Source: Amaranthus tricolor
Lineage: Eukaryota; Streptophyta; Magnoliopsida; Caryophyllales; Amaranthaceae
Reading direction: 5' to 3'
DNA: 64,000 nucleotides
Assembly (NCBI RefSeq): GCF_026212465.1
Contig: NC_080058.1
Span: 5,312,001 to 5,376,000 of the forward strand
Position 1 is the stretch's first letter, and every line of letters begins with the position of its first letter. The notes under the pieces were generated by a model. It was not told the DNA's origin. It ran no database searches and saw only the letters and a program-made list of their open reading frames with translations. Below are positions 23,425 to 35,340 of this stretch, one piece after another. The position numbers were made by a program, and so were the translations under genes.

Positions 23425-26400
23425 TCATGCTCCAGTTACAGCTTGCTGTCATGTTTGATACACGTTGAACATGCGTAAGTTGATCGATAAAACTAGGTTT
23501 CCGGTGGGAAACCCATCAGAGAAGGGAAAACAAAGCAAACATTATAGGAAGCGAGTTTATACGTGAACTTACCCGCAGGCATGACAAAGTATGCTCAACG
23601 TCTCGTGTTGTGATTTGATGATGAGTTACAACCCTGAATCTGAAAAGATGACGAGGGTTAGGTCGTCTTAATAACGCCTTTGTTTAGCGTGCACAATAAC
23701 AGGTATGAAACTTCATGACAAGATGATCACCTGAATGTGTTTTCTAACATGACCAGTATACCATTCTCCTCCAAGAACTTAGCCAGTTTTGGTGCGGTAG
23801 TGTTCGCGTTTTCACATACGTGAACATAGATCTAGCCGGAAAAGGAAAGCAAGCACTGTAAGATGTTTTAAGTACAATTTTCAAATTTTCAGAAATTTGG
23901 TAAAATTTTGAGTTTCTCGTTGATATTTGAGTTAGACCCACTATTTTTCATTAGATTATAGGTTTTACGGCAAACATATGCAATTAAGACTTAAAAAGCT
24001 CTTCATGATCCATAATTATGATGTATAAGTAAGAATAAAATAATAAATTATTGACCCGTTGGTTAACCTAACCAACCCAAATTCTATTGGCTTGTTAGCA
24101 GAATACTCACAATGTTGGTCTCAACTGAACTGATATCAACTTTCAGGCCGGAAATTTGGTTCAATCCATCTGTTATCCAAGATATCACAAAAAACTAAAT
24201 AAACAAGGAAAAATTTCATGAAGCGGCTCGAAATGGTAATAGGTTCGAGAAAAGCCGGCTAACCTGCTAAAAGCTTAGCATTCTTGTGGTCATCTCCAAG
24301 ATTTTTTACATTGTCTTGAACAGCAACTAAGGCAGCAGCACACAGGATTCCTATCTGTCTCATTCCACCACCTAAAGTTTTCCTCAAAATTTTCGCCTAA
24401 ACATTTATAACCCGAAAAGGCCAAGTGTTATTAGAGTCCATATAAAGCCAAAAGAATGTTTACCCGTCATACAATGTTCGAAGAATACCTTGGCTATGAA
24501 GTTTTTTGATCCAACAATCACAGTGCCCACGGGTGCTCCAAGGCCTTTTGAGAGGCAGACCTTAAATAATGCGTTAGGGAAAAACGTCAAAGAACCGTTA
24601 ATGTTAAATCCGAATGGTTTACATTGCCAAGCATTATAACGAAAACCAAAGTTTGCTTCCTCTTGAAACAATGTAAAGTTGGTTGTTCGTATGACTGAAG
24701 ATGATAAAAAGGTCAAGAAGTTACCGAAACTGAGTCAGCAGCTTGCACCAGTCGATCAACAGGAACCCCAAGTGCCTGCCCACCAATATATATGAACTTA
24801 GTAAGTCCAAAAATGTATGCAACTAGAGATCACACGTCCTCACGAACCAGTAACTTGCATCAGATATTCCAGGTTACACTCCAAGAGATCGAATGGAAAA
24901 GTAATATTACTCCCTCCGTTCTTTTTTTTTTTTTTGTTCTTACAGCTTACTTAAGTCTAAATTCTTATCATTGAGAGTAATTTATCAAGCTCGAGTTCAA
25001 AGTTAAATTAGTCTAAGGAAAGGCGCGGAGTAAATTTCATGATTGCATGATTCAAAATCAAGTTCTAAAGGTTTTCACTCACTATAGCAGCATTAAAGAT
25101 TCGAGCCCCGTCTATATGAAGCTTCAAACCATGTTTCTTTGCCAACTCTCCAACTTGGTCCGTGTATTCTACAGAAAGGCATCGACCACCAGAGCTGCGA
25201 AGTCACAGCGATAATGGTTATTACTTATTAGAGAAGTATGCGGAAGGAATACTTGATAACTGCATCTACATACACTATACCCTAGTTAACCGGCAAAGGC
25301 ATTATAGTATGAGGTGACCCCAAGTTTTTGGCTTTTCCATGTGGACAAACTTTTTTTTAATCCATAAGCTTTTAACTTTTCCACTTGGTTAGCAAAAAGT
25401 TCAGATTTTTTGTTAAATTCATGTTATTATTATCCATCATAACGACCTTTTTCATAAGAACACCTTGATCACCCTTAAAAAGCACTTTTTTAAAAATTTA
25501 GTCGAAAAATTTGATCGAAATGAGTACTTAATTTAACAAAGAACTTAACCTTTAGTCAGCCACGTGAAAAAGTCAAAAACTAATTACAATACATAATCTT
25601 TTCAAAATGAAGTCTACCAAAGAAGAATGCTTACTTTGCATGTGAATTCTCAAGGCAAATAAGTCTAGTTGCAGGATAATAAAGGTCTCCTTTAGGATCT
25701 CTAATGGCAGACTCAATCAAATCCAAATCCATAGTTCCATCCTTGTTATTTTTTACTGTTCTTGGGTGGACCCCACCAATGGTAGAAATACCACCATTCT
25801 CATAAACATGAATATGAGAAATATCTCCAAGAATAACTTCACTTCCCCTAACATCACATTGCACAAGCACACTAATAAGATTACCCATAGTCCCTGATGG
25901 AACAAACAACCCACCCTCTTTACCCATGATTCTAGCCATCTCTGCTTCGAGGCGGAGGGCAGTTGGATCGTAACCCAATACATCATCATCGACCTCAGCA
26001 TTTGACATTGCGATGCGCATTGCTTCGGTTGGTTTAGTGACTGTATCGGATCGCATGTCGATCACTCTCTTAACCATCTCGGCATTATCTAAAGAAAAAC
26101 AAAGGCGAGGATACAACTTTACAACTTGTAGCGTTCTATTATTAAAAGCATCATAAATTATACTCTTAGCAACTACCATAACCATTACTTTTACCGAATA
26201 ATAATAATTTACACAATTGATTGGAGATTTAGATTTCCAATAGCTTAGACAGCTAACAAGTAACCCACAACTTTTTAAGCATTTTTCGTGCTTTCTTATC
26301 GAGAGAAACCCACTATATAGGACTATAGGAGGGGCGGAGCAAAATACACAATAATTTATTAGGCCTTGTTTATTTTACATTTTCCTGTAATAAACACCTA

Positions 26401-26914
26401 ACTTAGAAATTAGTACAATCTGACACCTTACATATGCTTATAATCATCCTTGAACTATTTGTCCTATAAACATCAATCAAAGAACAAAGCAAGAAGCCGA
26501 AAATACCATGGCATAAATGAAAGGACGTATACACAACAATATTTTATTACCCTGATATTATCTAGACCTCATCCAACCAGGTTTAAAGTCAAATACACAA
26601 CTTTATTGTGCTTATAATAAAATGTTATTTTAATAGATCTTAGCAAAAATCATCAACAATTTTTACATAGATAAAAAAAAGTACACTTTAAAAAGCAAAA
26701 CTTTCATTTTGAAATGTCCAAACAAAATTGCTACAATTTTCAAGATAAAATTAATTACTAAAAACCCTAGTTGATCAAGGATCATAGAGCCAAAAGTAAT
26801 AAAATAAAAATGGATTGTAATCATCTAAAATCTCATGCATGCAAAGGTTTTAAGAAACTAAAAAAAAAGACTGTGGACAGAAATAATACCAGTATGAGCA
26901 GCAACTTCCCCCAT
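23425..26914 (-). CDS. THA1: low-specificity L-threonine aldolase, copy C
   Basis: Second intact PLP-dependent threonine aldolase with the same ten-exon structure as copy A: 26890-26914, 25635-26088, 25083-25194, 24725-24775, 24489-24560, 24264-24396, 24111-24169, 23731-23831, 23573-23639 and 23425-23445 (1095 nt, 364 aa). All internal exon lengths equal those of copy A; only the last exon is shorter (QAVTGA end). SGTMGN, HIDGAR and the PLP lysine (Lys219) in [11 protein letters not shown] are kept. Across the large exon the two proteins differ at 12 of 148 residues by my count; later exons diverge more ([11 protein letters not shown] here, IFVDVCGNSNI in A). The 25-nt first coding exon (MGEVAAHT) is also conserved. 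A MITE sits in intron 3. Confidence 0.94.
24908..25032. mobile_element. Stowaway-like MITE in intron 3 of threonine aldolase C
   Basis: The ends TACTCCCTCCGTTCTTTT and AAGGAAAGGCGCGGAGTA form inverted repeats of the common 'CTCCCTCCGT' type with TA at the borders. It is about 125 bp, non-coding, and absent from copy A at the same place. Confidence 0.75.
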
Positions 26915-28964
26915 TTGATCTGAAGTTTATACGAAAAAAACCAAATAAAAATCAAAAATTTGAGAAAAAAAATTTATGGGTTAAATTTCTCGAGTAAACT
27001 CAAATAAAACCCTTAAATTAGAAACTCATAAAAGTGTCAAAAATAAAGAAAAAAAAATGAAGGGTATACTAAAAACTCACACTAATTAATTTTCTGTTCT
27101 ATCTTTTGGCTTGTTTTGTAGGTGTTGGAAGAGATGAACACAAATACACACAAAAAGCCTAATATTTGTAGTATCCGTTTCAAAAGGACACGTAAATTTG
27201 GTGAAAGTGAAAATAATGGAATTTGATGCCACATCAATTTTGTTTCATGTTGATTATAAACTAAAAAACAAATAAACAAATATTTTGGTGAGCCAAAAAA
27301 CAAGGAAATTGGAAATCTCCACTTTTGAATTATTATTTAAACACCAATAATACTCGGGTAGTTATACATTTGTACCGATAATCGGATTTTGTTTAGAATA
27401 AGTATTACTTTTTAAAACGGATTTTAAGTTTGGTTCTCACCTTCTAGCTTTCTCGACCTACTTTAAAATCTAAAAGAAATTTCCAAAGTGCTATATGAGA
27501 AATTGATTAGGATGGAGATTATAGTGAAATTTGTTATGTTATTTTCCAGATTTAAGTAATTTAATGGCAAATTTAATAGCACAAATTCTTGTGAGAGACC
27601 ATCTCTAATTGGGCCGGCTCATTATATATTTTGTAAAATATTATAAGTAGGCATTAAGAATAATGTAAGTAGACATTTAAGATATTAAAAGTAGGCATTA
27701 AGAATACGGTAAGTAAGCATTAAGGATAATATAAGTAGGCATTATGAATACGATAAGTAGATATTAATTTTTAATGGGCTGGACTTGAGATATGTTTCTT
27801 AAAGACGATTCTTAAGAGACTAGCTGATTTAATAGAAACTTTGATTAGAAGTAACAAAAATAAATTTAAATTTAAGGCTTTAAGAATATAAAAAGGTATG
27901 ATGGTCATAAATTTTTATTTATGAAGTATTATGTTCAAAGATATAATATTTAAAAGTATCAAATTTCAATAGAAACTACTAATTAGAAACATGATAAAAT
28001 GTCTTGATGTAGCACTTCTAGAGTTCTAGTAAATATCAAGATGTTATCAAAGCACAAATAAGGGATGAAAAGTATAAATTATAGTGCAAGTGTTTTCAAC
28101 TTAAAGAAATTTGCTAATAGTATTTATATAACAATTACTCTGATTTTGATACATAATATACTAAAAATATCATTTTAATTTTCGCAATATAGCAAAATCC
28201 AATCAAAAATTAAAAAACATACCTAATGAATTAACGAGTATGAGCGTTATTGTGAGTTTTTGCTTCACAAGCAAATCTTATAGAGATGAATAGAATAAAC
28301 CCAACTTTTAATACTTTTGTTAAAAAAAAGTTTGGTATCAAAAAGGAAGAAAATAATAAAAATGACCCAACTTTTTTGGCAATAAAGAAAATGATAGGAC
28401 AGGAATTGGGTAAGAATGCCAATTTGGAGACGATTCAGTGATGACCAGGAAATGGGTAACAACACGTTTATAGCCATCACGGAACTGAATTTGAATTGGA
28501 TCTCTTCTTTTCATGAAACTACGCTCTGTAGACTTATCATACACACACTATGTTTGGATAAAAAGAAACAGAAACAAAGATAAAGATGGGATATAGAGGA
28601 AAGGAAATTAAAGAAACTCTTTTGTATTTTAAACAAAACAAATACTTCAAACATTGAAATGAATCCAAAGCAAAACACACCAATCTTTCCTTAAAAAAGC
28701 CTAATTCAATGATATGTTGCCCTTAAACGATGCCCGAGCGAAAAAGATACGACATTGAAAATAGATGCATAAAATACCGCAGAAAATAAATCCAATCACT
28801 AATTTACAAAATTAGACATAAGATGTACTACTACATGTCTACATGGGTACTCAAGTTGTACAGCAAGTTAAGATGAACACATTCGACAAAAATTGGGTAT
28901 CTAAAAGAACGGACACAAAATTCTATTACTGAGTTTCATATGGCGGAAGGTTTGATTCAGATCA
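26915..28964. other. 5' flank of threonine aldolase C and 3' flank of the CPP1-like gene
   Basis: An acceptor lies just upstream of the first coding ATG (26914), so a leader intron is likely; a candidate leader exon ends near 27080 (GTGTGAGT donor). Apart from the MITE at 27581-27826 the region is AT-rich and I see no other gene. Confidence 0.4.
27581..27826 (+). mobile_element. MITE with internal GTAAGTAGGCATTAAG repeats (copy 2)
   Basis: It runs from ACAAATTCTTGTGAGAGACC to AGACGATTCTTAAGAGACTA. The inside is a run of units of about 20 bp such as AAGTAGGCATTAAGAATA, repeated about six times with variation. It is the inverse of the copy at 18731-18980. Confidence 0.78.
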
Positions 28965-31900
28965 TTATCGGTAATACGAGGCCAAAATATAGAGCATGAT
29001 GGATGATACGCATGTGACGATCAGTTCCTGTTACACCAGCAAGAGTACAAAACAGGCGTTAAAAAGAATTATAAGTCGTTAAGCTCAGCTGACGAGGAGT
29101 GGTGCAACAGCTTACCTGACTATTGTAAAGGGCAACAGGTATGTAATTGCCGGAATACTCGATCAGATTTAAAACACCGGTGAAAGCCTACAAGTGAATA
29201 CCCGATCACATTAGTAAGGACAAAATAGACAAGGGAACTAAATAGTATAAGTCAATCAGAGTTGTATACAACGTTGGTCATCCATGTTTAATTCGGGTTT
29301 TTCATGCTAAATTGGAACATAGCAAAAGCTCTTTGCTCAAGTTTCTGTATCTCTTAAGCTTGTAACTTGCCCTACAAATCTCTCAAGTATCCATGAAAAT
29401 ATTTCCCTTGTTTTACAATGTTCCACAACCGATTAATGTTACTCGGAGTCTTGATTTTATCTTAAGTACCCATGTTGAATCTTCGACGCTCGGGCATAGG
29501 TGGGAGCTACTTAATGGCGAAGGGGTAATGAAACGAAATGTTGTAACTACAGAATCAGTTCAAAGTCCTATAAAAGCCGACAACCTTGGTGCAGCCTGCA
29601 ATGTAAAAGTCATAAAACCACTAGTTTTGTTTAAGATTTTGACTAACAGCTACTCTTGTGATAGACCGTCTCTTATAGAGACGACCTCAAAACAAGAAAC
29701 TCACATTCTTATTTTCTCTTTATTATAAATTGGCCTATTTAGCCCATATATCTAATGCGTCTCTCGGAGAGACCGTCTCTCACAACAATTTGTGTTTAAC
29801 TAATTGCTTTGGAAGAATGGAACTACAAAACAAAACTTAAATTCCAGATATGACAATCTGCAAACATATAAATTGCCATAAAGAAGGTTACATACCATGG
29901 AAGCAAGACCGATACAACCAAACACTAAACAAAGAGATCGAAGAAGACGTTTCCCCATACGTAAACCACGTGAACTATCCTCACCTTCTTCCTGTAACAA
30001 AGAAATTCCCAGTTATTAAGCAGGATTTCAAGTCATGTAGTACAAAAGAAGTGCATAAGATAGCCCTCAGAAAATGTAATGTAACCACCCATAGTCACTC
30101 ACAGTGAATGTTGGAGACACGGGTGGCTCAAAGGATTTAAGCTTCTCAAAAATTCGATAGACAAACACAAAACCCATAAACTGCATAGGCTTCCATTCGG
30201 CATTACGCTGGATGAAAATCCAAGCTATCTGCATAAGCACATGAAAGAAAAATTAATATATGAACTTCAAAGTTGGATACAATCATATACGTAAGATTCA
30301 CAAAAAAGGAATCACATATACTTAACTATTGGACAAGGGGAAAAACACAAAGCACTAAATCAAGCAACACTTACAAATACAGCGGATATAGCCATGTTGA
30401 TACGCATATCTTTGACGTCGGACTTGGTGAACCTGGAAGCATACTAGACTTCATCATTACACAGTAATATAAATAAGATAAGAACAGGGGACCGAGGATA
30501 CTTCATACTTTAACTTATATTCTCACAATGTAAATTTAGAAAACCTTTAGTCAGCTCCAAAATTTTACAACTTTTCCCTAACCAAGCCCACATTCAAATT
30601 TTTAAGATGCTTGTATCTGATTTCAAGATGTCTTATTAACTATCTCATACACAAAAACTTGATCTTATACGTTAAGAAAAACCTGAAACAGATAATGCAG
30701 CCAAAGGTGTTTCAGATAAAAAGCACAGCAACAAACCTGGGACCCCATGGTACCACTGGCTGCTTATCCGCATATTTAATATCCTTTGAAACCTGTGTTC
30801 AACGAAAAATGCAACAAAGTTAATAAAGAATACTATTAATTAGACTCTAGACGATCAAAGAAGGCCAAATAAAAGCAAAAAAAGGAAAACACGGTCCTTT
30901 TAGCTTCATAAAAGTACAACTTCTCCCTAAAAGGTTAAAATCAATGCAGACCTAAAATCAATAAACCCAAGTTCCACAGAGAAATAAATGCCAACAAGGT
31001 AACAACAACAAAAAAATAACATTACTCTTCTATGCCTTATGTGCAGAATAGAGCTTGGATCACAAAAGATGAGGTCTGATCCATGAATCAAAAAAATTAA
31101 TTCATGAGATCTTACAAAAAAAATCCTTTTATCCATTTTCTCTTGTCTAGACTGTTTTTAATAAATGCATTGCTAAAATAGCAACATAGTGATAGACAAA
31201 GTAAGCCTATTTCTAAAATACATACCTTAAATGAGCCAAATGTCTCCCCTTTCTTCCTCTGAGTTAATTGTGCCATCATGATCTTGTCGTAAGCCCTTTC
31301 TAGCTGAAAAGGCATATATAATTTAGAATCATACACAAACAGACCAAGAATTTTCAGATATCAACACACAGCATACAATTAGCTACTTCATCAAGCACTT
31401 GTCATGAGGAAGCTTAAGAGAAAATGCATGTTTACCATGGCAGCAGTGGCTTCATCACCTCTTCGCTCAGCATCTTTGCGCTTTTTGGTATACGCTGCTT
31501 TAATCATGTCAAATCCCTCAATAGGGCTCACACCAAGGACCTACCAGAATCAAATATAAAAAATGAGCGCCAAATATTGCCTAAAAACGTCCAAATCTAA
31601 CATCTTTTAGGGGTCATTACCGTCATATATAACTCTAAAATGACTATTGTCATATTATCATAATATAATCATCTAGATAGTTTTTCTGATGGTCACTATC
31701 ACCATATATAAGCCTAGAAAGACCATTATCACAATATAACAAATATTGGTCTTGCTAGTTTTCCCAAAAGATCAATATCCTCATACATATCTCTAGAGTT
31801 TCAATATGGTCGCACTAGTACCACCCGATACAAGGATGATATGAAAAATGATGAACAATAAACCTTTGGTCAAAACATCAAATTACACGTAAACTAGAAA

Positions 31901-33969
31901 CTAAATGCGTTAATATTAGCTCAATAAGGCAATAATAGCTATGTTTTCATGAATTGTCACAATGCAAAATAATGAGCATAACTAAATATAAATAAAAATG
32001 CATGGATTAAATAAGAATGAAGAAAATTGACCTCATTGGATTTAGATCACCACCAAATCCAGCTATGCTCTCATAACTATATGGTCATAATTTATCACAA
32101 TGCCAAAGAATGATCATAACCAAATATACGTAAAAATGCATGGAATAAAGAAGAACAAAGAAAATTGACCTCATAAGGATTTAAATCACCACCGGAAGTA
32201 GCAGCAGAATAGACAACTCTTGCACTATGGTCTATTGATGGGTAATTTCCGAAATCCTGATCGGAAAGAAATAGATATTTAACATAGCCTGCAAGTCTCC
32301 GATCAATTGAAGATTTTGGGAAAGCAGATGTGCATTAGGTCATGGCATGAGGACTAGCGTCAAGACATGCTCGGTTGAAATAGGGACTTGCTTAGGGAAG
32401 CAAAATAGAGGTTTTGTTCAAGAAAGTGATGTGGTGGTAGAGGATGATTAGTAGCTTGCATTCAAAGGCTACTAGGATGAGCTTGCCTGAAATCAAGTTT
32501 TGTGTTAAGAACACGTTTTGACTTTGAGGGATTCGAGGAATTATGAGCTTTTGAGGTCTCTAGAAGGCTTCTTAAATGATGAATTTAAGTGTGAATTGTG
32601 TAAAGTTGTTGAAACTCAATCTCCAAGAGATGTTGTAGCATGTAGGGAGTAGAGTGGTAAGGTGAGCTAGCAAAAGATAAAAGCTTGTTGAAGCTAAGTT
32701 GAGTGTCCAAACAAGTGTGAGGAGAGTGGAAGCACTAAGAGATCTAGAAAGAGTTAAAAAAAGTGTATGTATTTCATTATATTAGCAAACACCATTAGAG
32801 GTGTTTGAGCTTGGTGAGGTTAAAACTTAAAGAGTGTTTGTGAGTAAATGCATATTTTACACAAATGAAAACAAAACATTCGTGTCCGATGTGGTATCAT
32901 AAGACACCCATTGAGAATTGTCTTTCCTCCATTTTTTGTGTTTTTCCTTGTGTTTGCTCATGGTCATTTCTATCTTGCTTACGAGTATAAGCTCTAGCGC
33001 CTCACCCACTCCCATTAGTTGGCGACCCCAATTCCACAACATTTATAACCCTAGAAAGACCATCATCGTGAAATCAACATATACTCGTCTCACTAGTTTT
33101 TCCAAAATATTAATATCATCAAACATATCTATAGATTTCGAATATGGTTACAGTTTTATCTCCCAATGTAAGGATGAGGATATTAAAATGATGGACATAA
33201 TACCTTTAGTCAAAACTCTAAAATACACTTTTATAAACATATCTCTAGAGTTTGAATATGGTTACAGTAGTATTCTCGGATGTGTTTTTTTACATAATTT
33301 TCCATTAAAACTTAATACAAGTCTCCCAAGTAGTAATGGATGAGAATAAATTCTACAAACAAAAAAATCGATTAGAGTAGGACAAAATTGATCATATATT
33401 GATTTCCTAACTAAATTAAATTGAATTTTTATTAATATTTCATCATTGAATACAAACAAACAGACTTTGGGTGCATTATATTAGCTCATTGATATTAATA
33501 GCTATGCTGTGACAAACTATCACAATGCAAGGAATGATCATAACGAAATAGACATTAAAAAAAAATGAAATTAAGAAGAAATGAAGAAATTTGACCTCAT
33601 AAGGATTTAAATCAGCACCAGAGCTAGAACTACCAGCAGCAGAAGCAGCAGAACAGATAAATCTTGCACAATTTTTCCGAGTAATTTTTAAAACCCTGAT
33701 TTCAAACAGAAAAAGACCATTTTATTACAAACTAAAGAATTCCCAATTAAGAAATCAGAAAACCAAATTGCAAACCTTTAATTATTCAGAATTATACCAT
33801 TATCCAAACTTGGAAAAAGTGATTAAGTGTAAAGTTACCTGAACGAAGAGGAGGAAGATGAAGAAGAGGAATTGGAGAAAGAAAATTTGATAGGAAGATG
33901 ATTATTGCGGGAGGAATTGAACTTGAAATTAGGGGAATGGGATATGATATTTGAAGTTGTTAATGCCAT
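28965..33969 (-). CDS. CPP1-like chloroplast J-like membrane protein (DUF3353)
   Basis: Plastid-targeted J-like chaperone of the CPP1/CDF1 group; CPP1 holds protochlorophyllide oxidoreductase stable in the plastid envelope and thylakoid. Ten exons: 33839-33969, 33596-33695, 31436-31540, 31226-31303, 30737-30792, 30375-30432, 30103-30228, 29896-29991, 29116-29187 and 28965-29027 (885 nt, 294 aa, all phases matching). The N-terminus is Ser/Asn-rich like a transit peptide. The J-like domain starts NPYEVLGVSP (about 74) and runs through KAAYTKKRKDAERRGDEATA; it lacks HPD, as expected for the family. Membrane segments follow (NMAISAVFIAWIFI; LLRSLCLVFGCIGLASM; LIVTCVSSIMLYILASYY). Intron 2 contains two extra copies of exon 2. 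Which of the Arabidopsis paralogues it matches best is not certain. Confidence 0.92.
29651..29794. mobile_element. GAGACCGTCTCT-type MITE in an intron of the CPP1-like gene
   Basis: The ends TACTCTTGTGATAGACCGTC and GAGACCGTCTCTCACAACAA are inverted repeats, about 144 bp, non-coding, in the intron 29188-29895. Related ends occur at 36011-36200, 52488-52616 and 60005-60395. Confidence 0.7.
32032..32065 (-). pseudogene. degenerate third copy of CPP1-like exon 2
   Basis: Reading GGTGGTGATCTAAATCCAAT then GAG and a GTCAATTTTC donor, it matches the 3' end of exon 2, but one base is lost in the CCTTATGAG segment, which breaks the frame. The adjoining intron sequence also matches the other two copies. 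Confidence 0.75.
32170..32256 (-). other. extra, potentially usable copy of CPP1-like exon 2 (87-nt cassette)
   Basis: Bounded by an AG acceptor with a pyrimidine tract (TATTTCTTTCCGATCAG) and the same GAG/GTCAA donor as exon 2. It is open in one frame for 29 codons and ends in the same GGDLNPYE. Both borders are phase 0, so inclusion between exon 2 and exon 3 keeps frame and adds 29 residues. Direct joining to exon 1 (phase 2) would hit a stop. Whether it is used in mRNA is not known. Confidence 0.7.
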
Positions 33970-34133
33970 TTCTTAGACAAATCCAACGTTCTAAGCCAAA
34001 AAAAAAAAGAATGAAGATAAAAGGGGTTTTAATTAGGGTTTCATTCTGTGGAGAAATTACACAGATAAAGTACTAATAAAGAGGAAGAATAAATATTTAA
34101 ATTATGTTATTGTGAAATTTGTGTAGAACAATT
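33970..34133. promoter_or_regulatory. short spacer between CPP1-like start and tRNA-Arg
   Basis: Only about 160 bp separate the divergently transcribed CPP1-like ATG and the tRNA gene. It holds the CPP1-like leader and core promoter by position; no convincing TATA box stands out. Confidence 0.35.
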
Positions 34134-34206
34134 GTTCGCGTGGCCTAATGGATAAGGCGCTCGCCTCCGGAGCGGGAGATTGTGGGTTCGAGTCCCACCG
34201 TGAACG
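34134..34206 (+). tRNA. tRNA-Arg (anticodon CCG)
   Basis: It folds as a full cloverleaf: acceptor stem GTTCGCG/CGTGAAC with one G-T pair, D arm GCCTAATGGATAAGGC, anticodon stem CTCGC/GCGGG around the loop CTCCGGA (anticodon CCG, reads CGG), and T arm GTGGGTTCGAGTCCCAC. The discriminator base is G and the CCA end is not encoded, as usual for a nuclear gene. No intron. T-runs follow downstream as a likely polymerase III stop. Confidence 0.97.
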
Positions 34207-34500
34207 CTTTTATCGCCTTTACTTACTATTTTTATTTTTATTTTTACTTAGCATTTTTACTTGTAAAGTGTTGCTCTAAGTCCAACTGAGACAAGACAAG
34301 ATTCATGACTCTTGAATGATATTATTATATAGTTGTTTGGCATGAAAAGTTACTTGTGATCCAATACACAAATTATCCATCAGTAACAAAATTTAAAAAA
34401 ATGTAAAAGTTATGCATCCTAGTTTTCTAATTCATAAATAGATTACAAAGCATGCAATGTTAATGGATATCGGATCTTGATGCACCAAATGATTCAATTA

Positions 34501-35340
34501 TACTACAAAAATGTGATGTAATAGTGACAAGTGACAACCACTTTCATGACTTCATCATCGCTATTTCGTTGCTAATACCAAATAGCAACGAAATTTAAGT
34601 TAGCGTAATTTTACTTGGTGCTAAAACAATTATTTTGGTTGCTTAAATGCTTAAAATAAAGGTTGTTTTCTTCTCTATTAAATGAAAGGTTGCTTCTTTA
34701 ATCATTTTGTAATTTGAAAACTCAATTAGAAATACTTGGAAAATAAGAGTTTCGTCTCCTTTTAGTAACGAACCAAATTGTTGCAGTTTCGTTGCTAAGG
34801 TTTAGCGACGACTATAATTCGCCGCTAAAAACTCAATCAACCTTCTCTCTTTTCCTACTTTAGCTCTTTAACTTTCAAGTATTTTAAAAGTAAGTTCCAT
34901 ATAATATTATTGGATTTTCTATTATAAGTTAGTATATTGTTTAAATATGAATGCTGATGAGAATATATAATGACAAACTAGCAACTAATACCAACAAAAT
35001 TATCAAAAGAAAATTGCAAAATATGTAAAAACAGTGAAATAGAAACTTGATGTAAAGTTCGTCAATCAGCGACGAAGTATTTTTTGTTGTCAGTTTGTCG
35101 CTAATAGTGACTGATTTAGCAACAATCTTTGGTATGTTGTTGAATTCGTCATTGGTAAGGAAAAAATTTGCTATAAACTTTTCCCTGCAACTACTTCTTT
35201 GTTATGATAAATTTTTTTCCGCAACTACTTCGTCGTTATGAACTTTTTTCGATACCATTTCTTCACAATTTTCACATGAATTATTTTTTGTAACTAAAGG
35301 TTTGTTGCTATTCCGTCAGCTTTCCTTTAAATGATAATCC
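34501..35340. mobile_element. degenerate CACTA (En/Spm)-like non-autonomous element
   Basis: It begins with TACTACAAAAATGTGAT, near the CACTACAAAAAA terminus of plant CACTA elements. It is filled with TTTCGTTGCTAA / TAGCGACGA / GTCGCTAATAG words in both orientations, the usual subterminal repeats of this superfamily. There is no transposase frame, and the right end is not clear. Confidence 0.6.

Noticed and set aside
24405..24716. 103-codon minus-strand frame as a separate gene
   Set aside because: Its recognisable part is simply exon 5 of threonine aldolase C read through into both introns.
32918..33343. 141-codon forward frame
   Set aside because: Lies in intron 2 of the CPP1-like gene across the duplicated segment; composition is that of intron sequence and no domain is seen.
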